Shown here: positions 1-11,183 of the stretch, in pieces
Layout of the letters: the number at the start of each line of letters is the position of its first letter
Numbering within the stretch: the stretch's first letter is position 1
Assembly (NCBI GenBank): GCA_019454045.1
Contig: SKCR01051193.1
Location: 124,001-188,000, forward strand
From: Zanthoxylum bungeanum
Taxonomy: Eukaryota; Streptophyta; Magnoliopsida; Sapindales; Rutaceae
Direction of reading: 5' to 3'
Length of the DNA: 64,000 nucleotides
Position numbers and translations under genes: made by a program
The notes under the pieces: model-generated
The model's input: only the letters and a program-made list of their open reading frames with translations
Databases searched by the model: none
Told to the model about the DNA's origin: nothing

Positions 1-247
1 TGGTCTGACGACATGATTTTCAATATTTAAAAAAAATATATTATGAGATAATTTTGACGTCTGTTTCGATCATGACAGATAAATCACCAAAAACACAGAA
101 ACATTACGAGAAATTTTAGAAGCAGAATTTCAGATTATAAAATACTTGAAAGATTTCAAAAATTAGTGTGAAACAGTAACCATATACATATATTAAAATT
201 TTTAATTATTTTAATGTCGTCTATGAATGTGTAACGAATATTTGCAG

Positions 248-1417
248 AGACCTTGGAAATGGTAAGCTGTCGGGCAATTTGGTTCCCGAGCTGGGGAAGC
301 TCGAACGCCTTCAATATCTGTAAGCATATTTTAAATTATAAATTTTAAAATTTCATGATTATTTTATTCATCAATTATTTTGCCAAGATAATAATCTTTT
401 ATATATTATTGAAGATAAAGCCATCAAAGTTGGCCAATTTTAATTTAAGACAAAAGTTAGGTGTGAGCCATAAATCATGGCCTTGCCATTGCCGTCTGAT
501 CATGGTGATGAATTCATTATTCATGATTGATGAAACACGCAAGCATGCAAAGCATTTATTTGAATGTGTTGGGTGGATATACAGGGAACTGTACATGAAC
601 AATTTGGTGGGTCCAATTCCAAAGGAACTTGGAGAATTAAAGAGCCTTGTTAGCTTGGATCTTTACCATAATAACCTCACCGGTCCCATTCCCTCTTCAC
701 TCTCCAAGCTCTCCAATCTCAAATTCCTGTAAGATTGATTCACCATTTGATTTCTCTCTGGCCAAATCAGACGGTCGAGAATCATTATGTTAATGCTATA
801 TATATTTCATAATGCAGGAGACTTAATGGTAACAAACTTACTGGAAGGATACCAAGGGAACTAACCAAACTTGGAAACCTGAAGATCCTGTAAGTTGTTA
901 CTTCCATAATCTCCGAATTACATCAAATAATCTTCTAATAATATTTTTCTTCTTCCATTGTGTTAATTACTATGTGTTCTTGGCAGTGACGTGTCCGCCA
1001 ATGATTTGTGTGGCACAATTCCGACCGCCGGTTCGTTGACAAAGTTCTCGGAGGAAAGGTGGTATATTGTTCCAGTAAGATTGCAATAAGGATGCCTCAT
1101 TTTAATAAGCTGCGGAAGTGCGAGATTATACATGTATTATAATTAGGTTGATCTAAAAAAGACGAGGCAATATATATACTATCTCACACGTCCGCAACTT
1201 ATTAAAATAAAAGCATCGTTATTGGAACAGTAATATACATGGTTCTTCATCCAATACTAAAGAACTGATCATCATAAGCAAAATTCGTTCAAATCCTAAA
1301 TGGGTCTGCATTTGTTGTGTTGATTTTTTTTGGTGCAGTTTTATGAACAATCCGAGGCTAGAGGGACCAGAACTGATGGGATTTGTGAGATACGATGTTG
1401 GTGGAGACTGTAAATGA
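248..1417 (+). CDS. LRR1: Short extracellular leucine-rich-repeat protein (LRR1/SERK-ectodomain type), 3' part only
   Basis: This is the 3' end of a secreted LRR protein; the signal peptide and N-terminal cap lie left of the window. Five exons are visible: 248-319, 585-728, 818-889, 987-1058 and 1339-1417. The first four are 72 or 144 nt, the one-repeat-per-exon layout of SERK-type genes, and all junctions are GT-AG in the same phase. The repeats read [18 protein letters not shown], then [36 protein letters not shown] and [18 protein letters not shown]. The end reads [13 protein letters not shown] and [13 protein letters not shown], the tail typical of the small kinase-less LRR proteins such as Arabidopsis At5g21090. 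No transmembrane or kinase segment follows, so it is not a SERK receptor kinase. Such proteins are thought to act in the apoplast, in defence or as co-receptor partners; that role is family knowledge. The reading frame is intact in the visible part. Confidence 0.9.
1062..1238. repeat. Imperfect foldback inside the last intron of the LRR gene
   Basis: The left arm (about 1062-1126) and right arm (about 1178-1238) are inverted copies: GTATATT, TGTTCCA, ATTTTAATAAG and TGCGGA recur in reverse complement on the other side, with one extra block of about 10 nt in the left arm. The loop is about 50 nt. It lies wholly between the donor at 1059 and the acceptor at 1338. It is probably a small MITE; a hairpin RNA precursor is an alternative that sequence alone cannot settle. 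Confidence 0.6.
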
Positions 1418-1628
1418 CAAACTAAAGAAGCAATCGTGTGCCCAAATGACTTTGTATGGTAATGGCGTTACGTATTTACTAATAATATAGCTGTTGGTGG
1501 TTAGCATATGATACCATGAAACTGATCTTATATTAAGCGGAGATAATCTAATCTCCATGCTTATGGCATTAAGTTTCAGCCATCTGTAATTTTCTCCTTT
1601 TGCTCTGATATAAATAAAGTAATTTGTC

Positions 1629-3760
1629 GGGGCATGACTTGATGGTATAAAGCTTAGGATCTGGCTTCCAGATCTTAGGTTCGAATCCAGATGATGCGTT
1701 TCTTGTAAGAGTATGAGACAACCGGGGGTTTTACCTGCTCTGCTTATGTCACGACCCCCTCCCTAGGGCGGGCCCAACCCTAGAAAGAAGTTTGCGATCA
1801 ACTTCAGCTCGAGCACTCTATATGCCAAATCAACCAATTAGCACACAAATAATACATCACAAATTACAAACTCATAAAGTATACACAACCTTTATGGTTT
1901 ACAACACAAGACTTAAAAAAAAATGCAAATGACGACTCGAATGTCTGGACCAACCCGAAAATACAACTGTGGCACGTGGATCCCAATCTGGTACTGCTCC
2001 TGCTATTCTCGCGAACTACCTGAAATGTTTGGGGGAAGAGGGGAATGAGCTTAAAAAGCTCAGCAAGTAAACACTCATTCTCTCAACATGACCTCACCAA
2101 CAAAATAGGGATTATATAAATATGTAGATATATATATATATATATAATATAATATAATATATGAAAATAGCATATATTATAATATCATCTCATACAATCA
2201 TCCCACAACAATACAAACATCCATCAAACATGGTTGCTAGTCCGGGTTTAGTATAACAGAGGATTGAAACCGATGGGAGAGTCCTCAATGACAAATCCCA
2301 AGGTTTCCAACCATATCAACTCATAAAATGTGAGTAAAATATACTCAATGAGGAAGCCCCCGTACTCCCCCATATCAAATAAAAACAATGGGAGAGTATC
2401 TCATCACAACTCCCAAGGTTTTATATCATCTCATATCATCTAATGTATCATCACATCATCTCAAATCCGACCACTATTATACCAAACCCGGCAGCGTAAC
2501 ACAACAGCCCACATCATCAACACAATCACATCTCACATCCAATCCAATCAAACTCATCTCAACAATCATGATTTCGTATTATCATGCTTTCAATATCTCA
2601 ATATTATATCTCACAAATATGTAATTATATATATCAAAATATATATATAATTATACCAACATATTTATATATATATATATACCGACTCACACAACAACCA
2701 TCAATCATCAAACAAATGTTAAGAGAATCAACACAGAGTGTACTTACCTCTATCCATGCAAAAGCCCTTAATCTTCGCTAAGAATCTGAAAAATGTAAAA
2801 TTACGATCAGGTCCCTCAATTTAATCAAAATTACGATTTTACCCCTAAACTTTCCAATTCTATCATTTACACCCCCAAAACAGTAATAATCACATACTGA
2901 GCTCCAACGATCTCCAAATCTCTCAAAGAAAGATCCAATGGTCAGCGAACCTCTCAAGGACCACAACGACAGCTTCGGAACTTGCTGATACGTTTAACGA
3001 GTCAAGCGGGCCCCACCACGAAAATCGGGCCCCACTACCAAAAATTGGGCCCCACAACCAGATACTATCAACGGTGAATATATATACCAAAACGCTCGTA
3101 TTATCAAGAGCATCAATCTGATGCGATCGGATCGCCGATCCAACGGTCGGATCTCAACTTCCAGTACAAATCCTGAATTACCGGTAGATATAAAACGGAA
3201 AACAACCCAAACGATGTCGGATCGGGAAGTGACCACCGGCGTTGGAAAGATCTCGGCCTGAAAAGTACTTACTCGCTGGAGGTGGCTGTCAGAAGTGCCC
3301 GGAGGTGGCCGGAAAATGTAGAAACGATGGTGACGACTCGTCATCTTCCGACGGCGCGTGAAGGAGCGTCCGGCGTCCGATCGGCTCGATCTCGACGGCG
3401 CTGGAAAGCTGACGACGGCAGCTTGCAGGCGGTCCGGCGCGTGGCGGCTGATGGCTGGCGGTGAAGCGGTGGCGACGGTTTGAAGAATTTGCAGAGTATT
3501 TGGAAGAAAAAAGAAGAAAGAGAAAATAAAAGAAAAGAGATGGGAGAGAAAGAAAGGCTGAGAGAAAATGGGAGAGAGAGAAATTTTTTTTTTTAAAACA
3601 CGTTTGTCTCTTTCTCTCTTTTTAAAAACTTTCAAAAGCATCTTTTTTTTTTCCACACAGGAGTCCCACTGCTTATCTTTCATTTCATTTTTTTTTTTAA
3701 AGTATTACAGCTTAAGCCCGCATTTAATTTGGTGGCGGAGTTTCAAACGTTTCCAATATA
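1629..3760 (+). mobile_element. tRNA-derived SINE (family 1), split by a solo LTR
   Basis: Positions 1629-1746 and 3710-3760 together form one SINE copy. The left piece has the pol III B-box-like GGTTCGAATCC at about 1678, followed by TTCTTGTAAGAG and GGGGTTTTACCTG, all seen again in the intact copy at 33144-33330. The right piece carries the 3' part (TTAAGCCCG then GGTGGCGGAGTTTC). The interruption at 1747-3709 is a solo LTR with a 5-bp duplication of SINE sequence, so the SINE was here first. Confidence 0.8.
1747..3709 (-). mobile_element. Solo LTR, 1963 bp, inserted in a SINE
   Basis: The block begins TGTCACGACC and ends AGTATTACA, so it has TG...CA ends, and it is flanked on both sides by GCTTA (1742-1746 and 3710-3714). 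No internal domain, primer-binding site or second LTR is present, which fits loss by recombination between two LTRs. Minus orientation is inferred: read that way the LTR ends ...GGGGGTCGTGACA, a common LTR end before a Met-tRNA primer site in plant chromovirus-type elements. The 229-codon open frame inside it (2994-3683, minus) is low-complexity and not a credible gene. Confidence 0.8.
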
Positions 3761-3923
3761 TATATATATATAGCTAAGAATAAGAATAAGAACTCACATA
3801 GCTATCAACAAGTTTCTGAAGTTCCAACCTGCACTTTCCTAAGCATTAGCAAGATTTTTACCTGCACAGTAACAAAAACAAATTTCTGAGTGGAATGAAA
3901 AAGCCACACATCACCGACTATGT

Positions 3924-4252
3924 CTATGAGGAAAATATTTCACATCGGCTGAGATAAATAATTAAACTCAAAATATAAACATTGGGCAACCATCAACTCT
4001 CAAGCTGGCTTTTGGGTTGAGTTAGGCCCACGAATTTCAATATGGTATCAGAGCTACACTCATGCACGGGTGGACTCACACTACTTGTTCACGTGACATG
4101 AACCAGGCAAAAGACCGGTTTGCACGTGAGGGGGAGTGTTGAGAAAAATATCTCACATCGGCTGAGATAAATAATTAAACTCAAAATATAAACATTGGAC
4201 AACCCTCAACTCTCAAACTGGCTTTTGGGTTGAGTTAGGCTCACGAATTTCA
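3924..4252 (+). mobile_element. TRIM (terminal-repeat retrotransposon in miniature), 329 bp
   Basis: Two 116-bp direct repeats (about 3924-4039 and 4137-4252) both contain CACATCGGCTGAGATAAATA and end CACGAATTTCA. Between them are a primer-binding site, TGGTATCAGAGC (4043-4054, complementary to initiator Met-tRNA), and a purine tract, GAGGGGGAG (4128-4136), directly before the 3' repeat. There is no coding sequence. This is the standard layout of plant TRIMs. The flanks atgtc and atatc are a possible 5-bp target duplication with one mismatch. The first bases of the 5' LTR have drifted from the TGTTGAG of the 3' LTR. Confidence 0.9.
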
Positions 4253-4353
4253 ATATCTATGCATCTCTGGCAAAAAAAAAATGTAATGAATTGAAAACCA
4301 GGTAATGACATTTTGGATACATCACAAGAATATTAAACTATTCACATTAACAT

Positions 4354-4989
4354 TGTAGACGCTGGTTTTCGCCCGAGGTCCACAATCGATAATTTGTAGT
4401 TGGGGGCGCTAGCGATCCTGCAAAACAAAGGTGTAGAGTGAGCGGGAGTACTGCCCACCGGTGTGGTGGGTGCCGGGGGCACTCCGACGCCCAAGTCAGT
4501 AAATGAACATATGTAGTAATAGATGGAAGGTCAAGGTTAGATGCTACCTTGAATTCCGTTGAATGCCGTGAGGGCGGTAAGTGGTAGGAGTGGCGAGCTT
4601 GAGAATGTCCCAAAGCTATGGGTATGACAGCTCGAAGTTGGATCCCCCTCCTCTTGGAGTCATATTCCTTATATATCCATGGTATAGTCATGTGTGTCTT
4701 TATTGACTGTCTTTTAATTATCTGCCCGTTAGAACATGGTAACAGTCAACTTAATGAAGTGACATTACTGCTTGCAGGTGGGAACGGATGGCTTGTGGGT
4801 GGCATTAATGAGCCTGGGCGTTACGTGGGCCGGTCTCTGGATGGACCTACGGTTACCGGTGTTGGTGTTCATCGGGCCTGGGCCGACATTATGTCTTTGG
4901 GGTTTGATTAGGAGGCTTCAGGGGTGCGTCTAGTATTGGATCTGAAGAAAAATAACGAAACTACCCCTGGACCAAATTTGGCCCAAACA
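4354..4989 (-). repeat. 3' LTR of element A (636 bp)
   Basis: It is the partner of 8674-9310, with a purine tract directly to its right on the plus strand (upstream on the minus strand). Open frames in this LTR and its twin (4347-4691, 4618-4911, 8595-9011) mirror each other only because the LTRs are identical. Confidence 0.92.
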
Positions 4990-5195
4990 GTTTGTCCCCT
5001 ACTCTCTAAGTCAAGAGTCATTGGCTTGGAGAGTACTTGACGCATGTGTCGCTTGGGACGAGGCCTTATTATGTAGTTGTACTTCGAGCGTTGATGCTGC
5101 CTACTAATTGAACCAAACGAATGTCAAGTTATCAACTTGAGTCTACAAGAGCCATTGGGGAAGTACCCAATCGTTTGGACCCGATGAAGGTCAGT

Positions 5196-5960
5196 ATATC
5201 AGTCATACGACATGTGCCCTCCATGTCTACAAGTTGACTTGAATTAAGTCTATGGGGGATGTCCCCGGTCGACTGGACTTGATGAGTCCAGGAGGATTTG
5301 AGTCATACGACATGCGTAATCCATGTCTACAAGTTGACTCGAAGTGAGTCAATGGGGGATGTCCCCGGTCGACTGGACTTGATGAATCCAGGAAGATATG
5401 AGTCATACGACATGCGTAATCCATGTCTACAAGTTGACTTGACATGAGTCAGTGGGGGATGTCCCCGGTCGATTGGACTTGATGAGTCCAGGAAGATATA
5501 AGTCATACGACATGTGTAATCCATGTCTACAACTTTGACTCGAAATGAGTCCATGGGGGATGTCCCCAGTCGACTAGACTTGATGAGTCCAGGAAGATAT
5601 AAGTCATACGACATGTGTATTCCACGTCTTCAACTTTGACTCGAAATGAGTCCATGGGGGATGTCCCCAGTCGACTGGACTTGATGAGTCCAGGAAGATA
5701 TAAGTCATACGACATGTGTATTCCATGTCTACAACTTTGACTCGAAATGAGTCCATGGGGGATGTCCCCGGTCGACTGGACTTGATGAGTCCAGGAAGAT
5801 ATAAGTCAGACTCGACATGAGTCAATGGGGGATGTCCCCGGTCGACTGGACTTGATGAAGCCAGGAGTATATGTCATACGACATGAGTAGTTCATGTCTA
5901 TAATTTGACTCGACATGAGTCTATGGGGGTTGTCCCCGGTCGACTGGACCACATGAGTCT
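5196..5960 (-). repeat. Tandem array in element A, 8 units of about 100 bp
   Basis: GGGGGATGTCCCC (once GGGGGTTGTCCCC) occurs eight times between about 5250 and 5930 at roughly 100-bp spacing; one interval is about 70 bp. Each unit also has a GACTC/GAGTC dyad, GTCGACTGGACTTGATGAGTCC and CATACGACATG. Read on the minus strand the unit aligns with the 93-bp unit of element B, but with different spacers and length. The overlapping minus-strand open frames here (5227-5825) are products of the repeat, not genes. Confidence 0.9.
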
Positions 5961-8361
5961 ACGAGACCTTATACTTAGATGCGTTTATTGGATTCGTGTA
6001 CGTCGGCTGGAGGACATTCGCATTACTGGATTCTCGTACATTGGCTGGATGGATGTATGAGGGCTGGAAGTCATTCACATTGGCTGCATGCACGTCGACT
6101 GGAACCATGCAAGTTGGCTGGAGACCATTCACGTTACTAGTTGCACGCAAGTGCCACGTGGCTTGCTTATCTTTGACACAAATAAATTTATCTCTCTTAG
6201 GGTGTTCGAATGGGCTAGTTGGGACTTGGGAAAGCAAGGGCATTGATGAATGGGCCAGCTGACAAGCGTGAGACCCCAAGAGGCCCTCAGGTGGAAATCT
6301 TTCTTCAAGTGGTGTCAGTATGCATTTGGCGTGTGGGTCCTAGCTTACTTCTTGCATGGTGTGCCTGTCGTCTTCGACCTGGAGATATCAACTTGCGTCC
6401 TGTATGCCTGGAACCGTGATGACTAATTATAATCCCTTGCACTGCCATCTTTTCTCTCTACCATGGATTCATGTGCTGAGCATGCTAAAGGTTCTTTGAA
6501 CCAGTAGACTTTCAAGCCTATCTCTATGGTTCTTTACATGTCGAGTGGGACGTTTACCTTGTGATAAATTTTCTTTTGGAGCACCCTTCTTAAGCCCACA
6601 CATTTATAATGTCGATAAGCCCAAATAAAAAGCTCATGAATCCCACATCGGCTGTTGTAAAGCCAATAATAAAAAATAAACAAATTGTCCATTTGTCGTG
6701 GTCCCTATCAACCAGAGCAACCTCATCCAAGCCGAGGTATGTGTGGACAGAATTCGTCACAGAACAACCTCCATCCGACTATCATTGGGTTGTGTCGAGT
6801 GGACTTTCTATACCTTGCCTTTGTGAAATACTCGATGTGGGATGAGGGCATGGTTTTTATTGCCTTGGTTGATTTGGTCTTGTTGCAATGGGCGATGTGG
6901 GACAAGAATTCCTTGATAGATTTTATATTGGCGGTGACTTTGGGCGTTCTGGTCTCAGTCAAAAATTGGACGATGTGAGTCTGACCATATTTGGACGATT
7001 GCACATGTCTTGTGTGTCGTTTGTCTGCTTATGGGCCTTCTATGTGACTGGGTTGAGTTTTCGGCATTTGTCGTTGGGGCTTGGATGCTTGGCCTGCTCA
7101 GATTTGTGGGCTGACGGTAGCAATGTTGTTTTGGTCCGCTTTCTGGATTTTGGCGTGAGGTTTTGGGCCAATTTTGTTTGTTTAGCTTTTAGGGCTGTGC
7201 TTTTCTCGAATCTTGTTTGGGTTATCCTTTTATTTTGGCTTCATGTGTCACCTTGGCAGTTACACATGGTGTGGGGTCGCTTGGGGCAAGTGGGCCTTTT
7301 GGGAGTTAAAAATGACACGTCAAGTTGTACGCCTCGTAAGAATGTCTAGTGTTTTTTGCATACGACTTCAATTGTGAGAATGCAGTTTTAGCGAGTGGTC
7401 CGCCTGGGCTGAGTTTTTGAGCTTGTCTATAGTTTTTGACTTGGTCTGGGCTTAAGGTTACTTTTGATGATTGTTGATTATCCACGGGCTGTGACGTAGT
7501 ATCAGTTATTTTTGGATTTGTTATTTTTACAAGCAGGCTGAAGTGGGCTTGCTTGATTTTTGAAAAATAAAATAATGGCAACTGGTCATGAAGTACCATC
7601 ACAGAATATTGAAGAATACTCACACGACAAGCCAGTGCAGTACGTATGGCTTGGAGGAAACCAAACAGTCGCTGGTAATTTGGAACAAGTGCACATGATT
7701 CTGGAATGTGAACAATCACTATGCGTGGCTTATTTATAATGATGTAAATGTGTATGATACGGCTGGTAAAAATTTGTCCATATCATTAATCAATTTGACT
7801 TGGCAAACGGTGCACTGGATCATGGTGTATGATGAACCGGTTCAATGCAGGTTTTGGGCTTCCAATTAAAATATTGTGGGCGAGAAAGAGAGCTTCAAGG
7901 CATCTTTTAGGCGGGGGCCTGAGGCGACAAATTAAGAGTGGTATAAACGAAAGATTTCGTGGCTCATTTGTCTCATGCCAAATCTTCATTTGGAGCATCC
8001 TCTGTAAGCCGAGTCTACTCCTACCTATCGTGTCGAATGGAACTTCGACCAATGGCTAACCCTTCCTTCATGTCGTGCTGACTGGAACCTTAGCCTATTG
8101 TTAAGACCTCTTCCTTGTCGTGTCTAGTGGAATCTCAAACTCTAGCTAGTATTTCTTCATTGTCGTGTGGAGTGGAACCTCAGCCATCTAGCTAGGATTT
8201 TTTTTTCCTTCTTACGTCGAACGAGTTCATAGACTAGTGTCTTGCCTCATATATGGAGTGTCGATTGTGATTTTTAGTAGTTGACAAACTACATCTAGTG
8301 ATGTCAATTGTGATATCTACTACAAATCTCAAATTGTGCACTAACGTCGAATGAAACGTCC

Positions 8362-8592
8362 CTAACAAGTCTCATGTCTAACTAATGTCGACTGAAACAT
8401 TTTTTTAAAATATGCAAGTCGTACCTGGAGAAGTTGATTGGGAAGTTGAGGAGATTTGTTCCAATTGCTCATGGAGGGTTGTTTTGGAGTTCGCGTGGCT
8501 TGATTCTCTTCTTCTGAGGTACGTAATCGTTCTTGGAGTATGGCTAACTGTGTGGTCACAGGATCTGATGTTTCCTCACTGCTAGAAGCCAT
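8362..8592 (-). pseudogene. Gag N-terminal relic of element A
   Basis: The minus-strand frame begins MASSSEETSDPVTTQLA and continues into a short Glu/Arg-rich coiled-coil-like stretch, LQERLRTSEEEN. Element B has the matching start (MASSSDQTFDPMASQLA at 51511) in the same place after its primer-binding site. Homology is lost after about 40 codons, and no gag core domain remains in this element. It starts about 80 bp from the LTR. It cannot make a working capsid protein. Confidence 0.7.
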
Positions 8593-8673
8593 GGTTAGCT
8601 GTGTTTTAGGAACCGTAGACTAAGCAATCTTTGCCTGCTATGAATCGCTAAGGCCCCACGGTGGGCGCCAAAT

Positions 8674-9310
8674 TGTAGACGCTGGTTTTCGCCCGAGGTC
8701 CACAATCGATAATTTGTAGTTGGGGGCGCTAGCGATCCTGCAAAACAAAGGTGTAGAGTGAGCGGGAGTACTGCCCACCGGTGTGGTGGGTGCCGGGGGC
8801 ACTCCGACGCCCAAGTCAGTAAATGAACATATGTAGTAATAGATGGAAGGTCAAGGTTAGATGCTACCTTGAATTCCGTTGAATGCCGTGAGGGCGGTAA
8901 GTGGTAGGAGTGGCGAGCTTGAGAATGTCCCAAAGCTATGTGTATGACAGCTCGAAGTTGGATCCCCCTCCTCTTGGAGTCATATTCCTTATATATCCAT
9001 GGTATAGTCATGTGTGTCTTTATTGACTGTCTTTTTAATTATCTGCCCGTTAGAACATGGTAACAGTCAACTTAATGAAGTGACATTACTGCTTGCAGGT
9101 GGGAACGGATGGCTTGTGGGTGGCATTAATGAGCCTGGGCGTTACGTGGGCCGGTCTCTGGATGGACCTACGGTTACCGGTGTTGGTGTTCATCGGGCCT
9201 GGGCCGACATTATGTCTTTGGGGTTTGATTAGGAGGCTTCAGGGGTGCGTCTAGTATTGGATCTGAAGAAAAATAACGAAACTACCCCTGGACCAAATTT
9301 GGCCCAAACA
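8674..9310 (-). repeat. 5' LTR of element A (637 bp)
   Basis: It differs from the partner at 4354-4989 by one substitution (g/t near 8941 versus 4621) and one T-run indel that I could see. The end nearest the primer site is shared with the LTRs of element B. Confidence 0.92.
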
Positions 9311-11037
9311 AACATTACCAAGTTAATTATGACAGCACAAATATTAAAATGTATGGTATAGTAATATACATCCATTAGAGAAAGACCAACATTTGATGAT
9401 ATAGTAATATCATCACATGGATGATCCGGCGTACGTGTGGATTCTGAAGATGATTCGATATGTATGCAGCCTTACCTTTACTTTTGTAAAGAGAATGTTT
9501 TTGCAATTCGAATCTATAATCTCCCGATCATAATGGAGTAACCTTCCGTTACACCAAAATATAAAATTGTTTGCTTGGGATAATATTTTATAGAAGCAGA
9601 CATTAAGGTGGATTAATAAAACAATGAAACGTTTCATACAATGCCTTCCCAATCTCTATTAAAAATGATTCATGGCATGAAAGAACAATGTAAAAAGAAA
9701 GTATAATGACTTGCCACTTTCTTCATTATCATTTAATGCAGTTTTCTCAAGACGACAGGCACCCACTTCCTGGAATGACTCTGAGAATTCTGAAATCAAA
9801 TGGGAATACCTAAGAAAATTCTTCAGATGACACACAATAAATAATCAAAGTAATCACAATATCAACATGTGAATGAAGATGAATTAAACTAATACTAAGA
9901 AATACTGAAATTTGTTAGATATTCTATTTTTTTTTTTGAAATGTTAGAAACTCCGCCTCCAAATCATCAGATCTAGAATTAAGCAGAATAAGTAAAACAC
10001 AACTATATATTATACCTCACATAATTTGTTTTTTATCCAAAATTCCAAATGTTAAAAAGGTTCACTTTCAATCAATTTAAATACTAAGTTTATATCCATA
10101 TTATGTTAATTAAAAAAGAAAAAAGAAAAATTAAATTACTTAACTTAAAATAAATAGCACATTTCAACGATCTGATGAATAATGTGAATATTAAGATTTA
10201 AACCTAAGGTAGGGTTATTTGTACTTTAATAATTATTTTGAACACTCTAATTTTAATAAAATTTTATATTACTAAACCACTCATGATGTATTTTACCATT
10301 TTAGACAACACACTCATGTATTTAACTCATCTACTCAAAATACAATCATCTTTATCTAAATCTTATTTGTATCACTCTAAATGAAATCAAATCTAATACT
10401 TAAAAGATGAGCACTTAGTAGATTCTAGACAGACCATGTTACATTTTGTGTATACTTTTACTAGTGGGTTTCTATATGATTTCATCAATTGAATCCATAC
10501 CTTATTAAATAATTGGTATCTGAAAGAGCGTGCAAAGTAAAATTTGATTTTTTTTTAAAATTAATTAAATGAGTGTATAAATAAAAGAGTGTTTTAAGTA
10601 TATTTAAGTGTAAATAGTTTCACTCTTAAACCTTTGCTCTCATCTCAATAATGTATACGTAAACGTTGTGATTTCAAATGGCGGATGATTCATAAATTAT
10701 CTGCTGTTTAATTTTTAATATCAAGTTCCCTTTGGAAAACATTCAACACTGATGTATAACTTAGTATAGAATTTGATGAATTTATAGGATAAATTATATT
10801 TGTATTGTAATACTTATAAAATAACTTATATTTTCAATTAATATTTTCTATCAAACAATCCCTGAAAAAACACGAGAAGTGGAGTCAAGGAAACCTGTTT
10901 CTCGAAGCCTAAAGATTTTCCAATTCTCTATGTAATTTCACTACCAGCTAAATTTCTAGGAAAAAGGCTCTAAAGATGTTTGAATTATGTTGTTTTGGTT
11001 CGAACTTAAAAAGGAAAAATGTTCTGACCAACTTCAG
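9311..11037. other. Intergenic, AT-rich, no gene recognised
   Basis: The only named feature I see is a SINE tail at 9929-10003. About 50 bp at 9322-9372 (…AATATTAAAATGTATGGTATA…) recurs at 33421-33472. The rest is AT-rich with stops in all frames. Confidence 0.6.
9929..10003 (-). mobile_element. SINE family 1, 3' tail fragment
   Basis: A T run at 9929-9939 is followed by GTTAGAAACTCCGCC and AGCAGAATAAGTAAAAC. This is the reverse complement of the family 1 tail with its poly(A). The tRNA-like head is missing. Confidence 0.5.
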
Positions 11038-11125
11038 GTTTTTAACATTTCTTTGTATGAAACATGTGGAGACCCTGGAAATGCACAAGAAATTATCAGA
11101 GCATCGACAATGGAAATGCCCAACA
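11038..11125 (+). other. Candidate exon of an unidentified gene
   Basis: After a plausible acceptor (acttcag at 11031-11037) one frame reads KHVETLEMHKKLSEHRQWKC, which is charged and coiled-coil-like. It is followed by a possible donor at 11126. No upstream exon could be linked and I do not recognise the protein. A second open stretch after an acceptor at 11559-11561 (11562-11671, one frame ending SSSRPLWPYVND then stop) might be its last exon, but the reading phases do not join cleanly. It could be chance. Confidence 0.22.
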
Positions 11126-11183
11126 GTTTTTAAGGAGAGACAATTATAAAAGCAGCTCTACATATGCCTTCACCTCTCGTGCA

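Larger units (their letters stand above)
4354..9310 (-). mobile_element. Complete non-autonomous Ty3/gypsy-type LTR element A, 4957 bp
   Basis: The LTRs at 4354-4989 and 8674-9310 are near identical, start TGTAGACGCTGG, end GGCCCAAACA, and are flanked by the 5-bp duplication AACAT (4349-4353, 9311-9315). On the minus strand, TGGCGCCCACCGTGGGGCC (8652-8670) follows the 5' LTR at the primer-site position, and a purine tract AGAGAGTAGGGGACAAAC precedes the other LTR. A gag N-terminal relic lies at 8362-8592. No protease, reverse transcriptase, RNase H or integrase is visible, so it must have moved with proteins from another element. It is a close relative of element B at 50835-58184. About 5990-8350 is non-coding and rich in variants of GTCGACTGG and GTCGAGTGG. 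Confidence 0.93.

Noticed and set aside
2994..3683. 229-codon minus-strand open frame
   Set aside because: It lies in a solo LTR, is rich in low-complexity Phe/Ser/Lys runs, and shows no domain.
4347..4911. Open frames repeated at 8595-9232
   Set aside because: They are duplicated only because both are in the two LTRs of element A; no protein character is seen.
5227..5825. Overlapping minus-strand frames with repeated MSYDLYLPGLIKSS
   Set aside because: They are translations of the tandem array; the frame shifts between units and no start is favoured.
6888..7349. 153-codon plus-strand frame rich in Leu, Phe and Trp
   Set aside because: It is antisense within the non-coding interior of element A, with no recognisable domain; the hydrophobic composition follows from T- and G-rich sequence.
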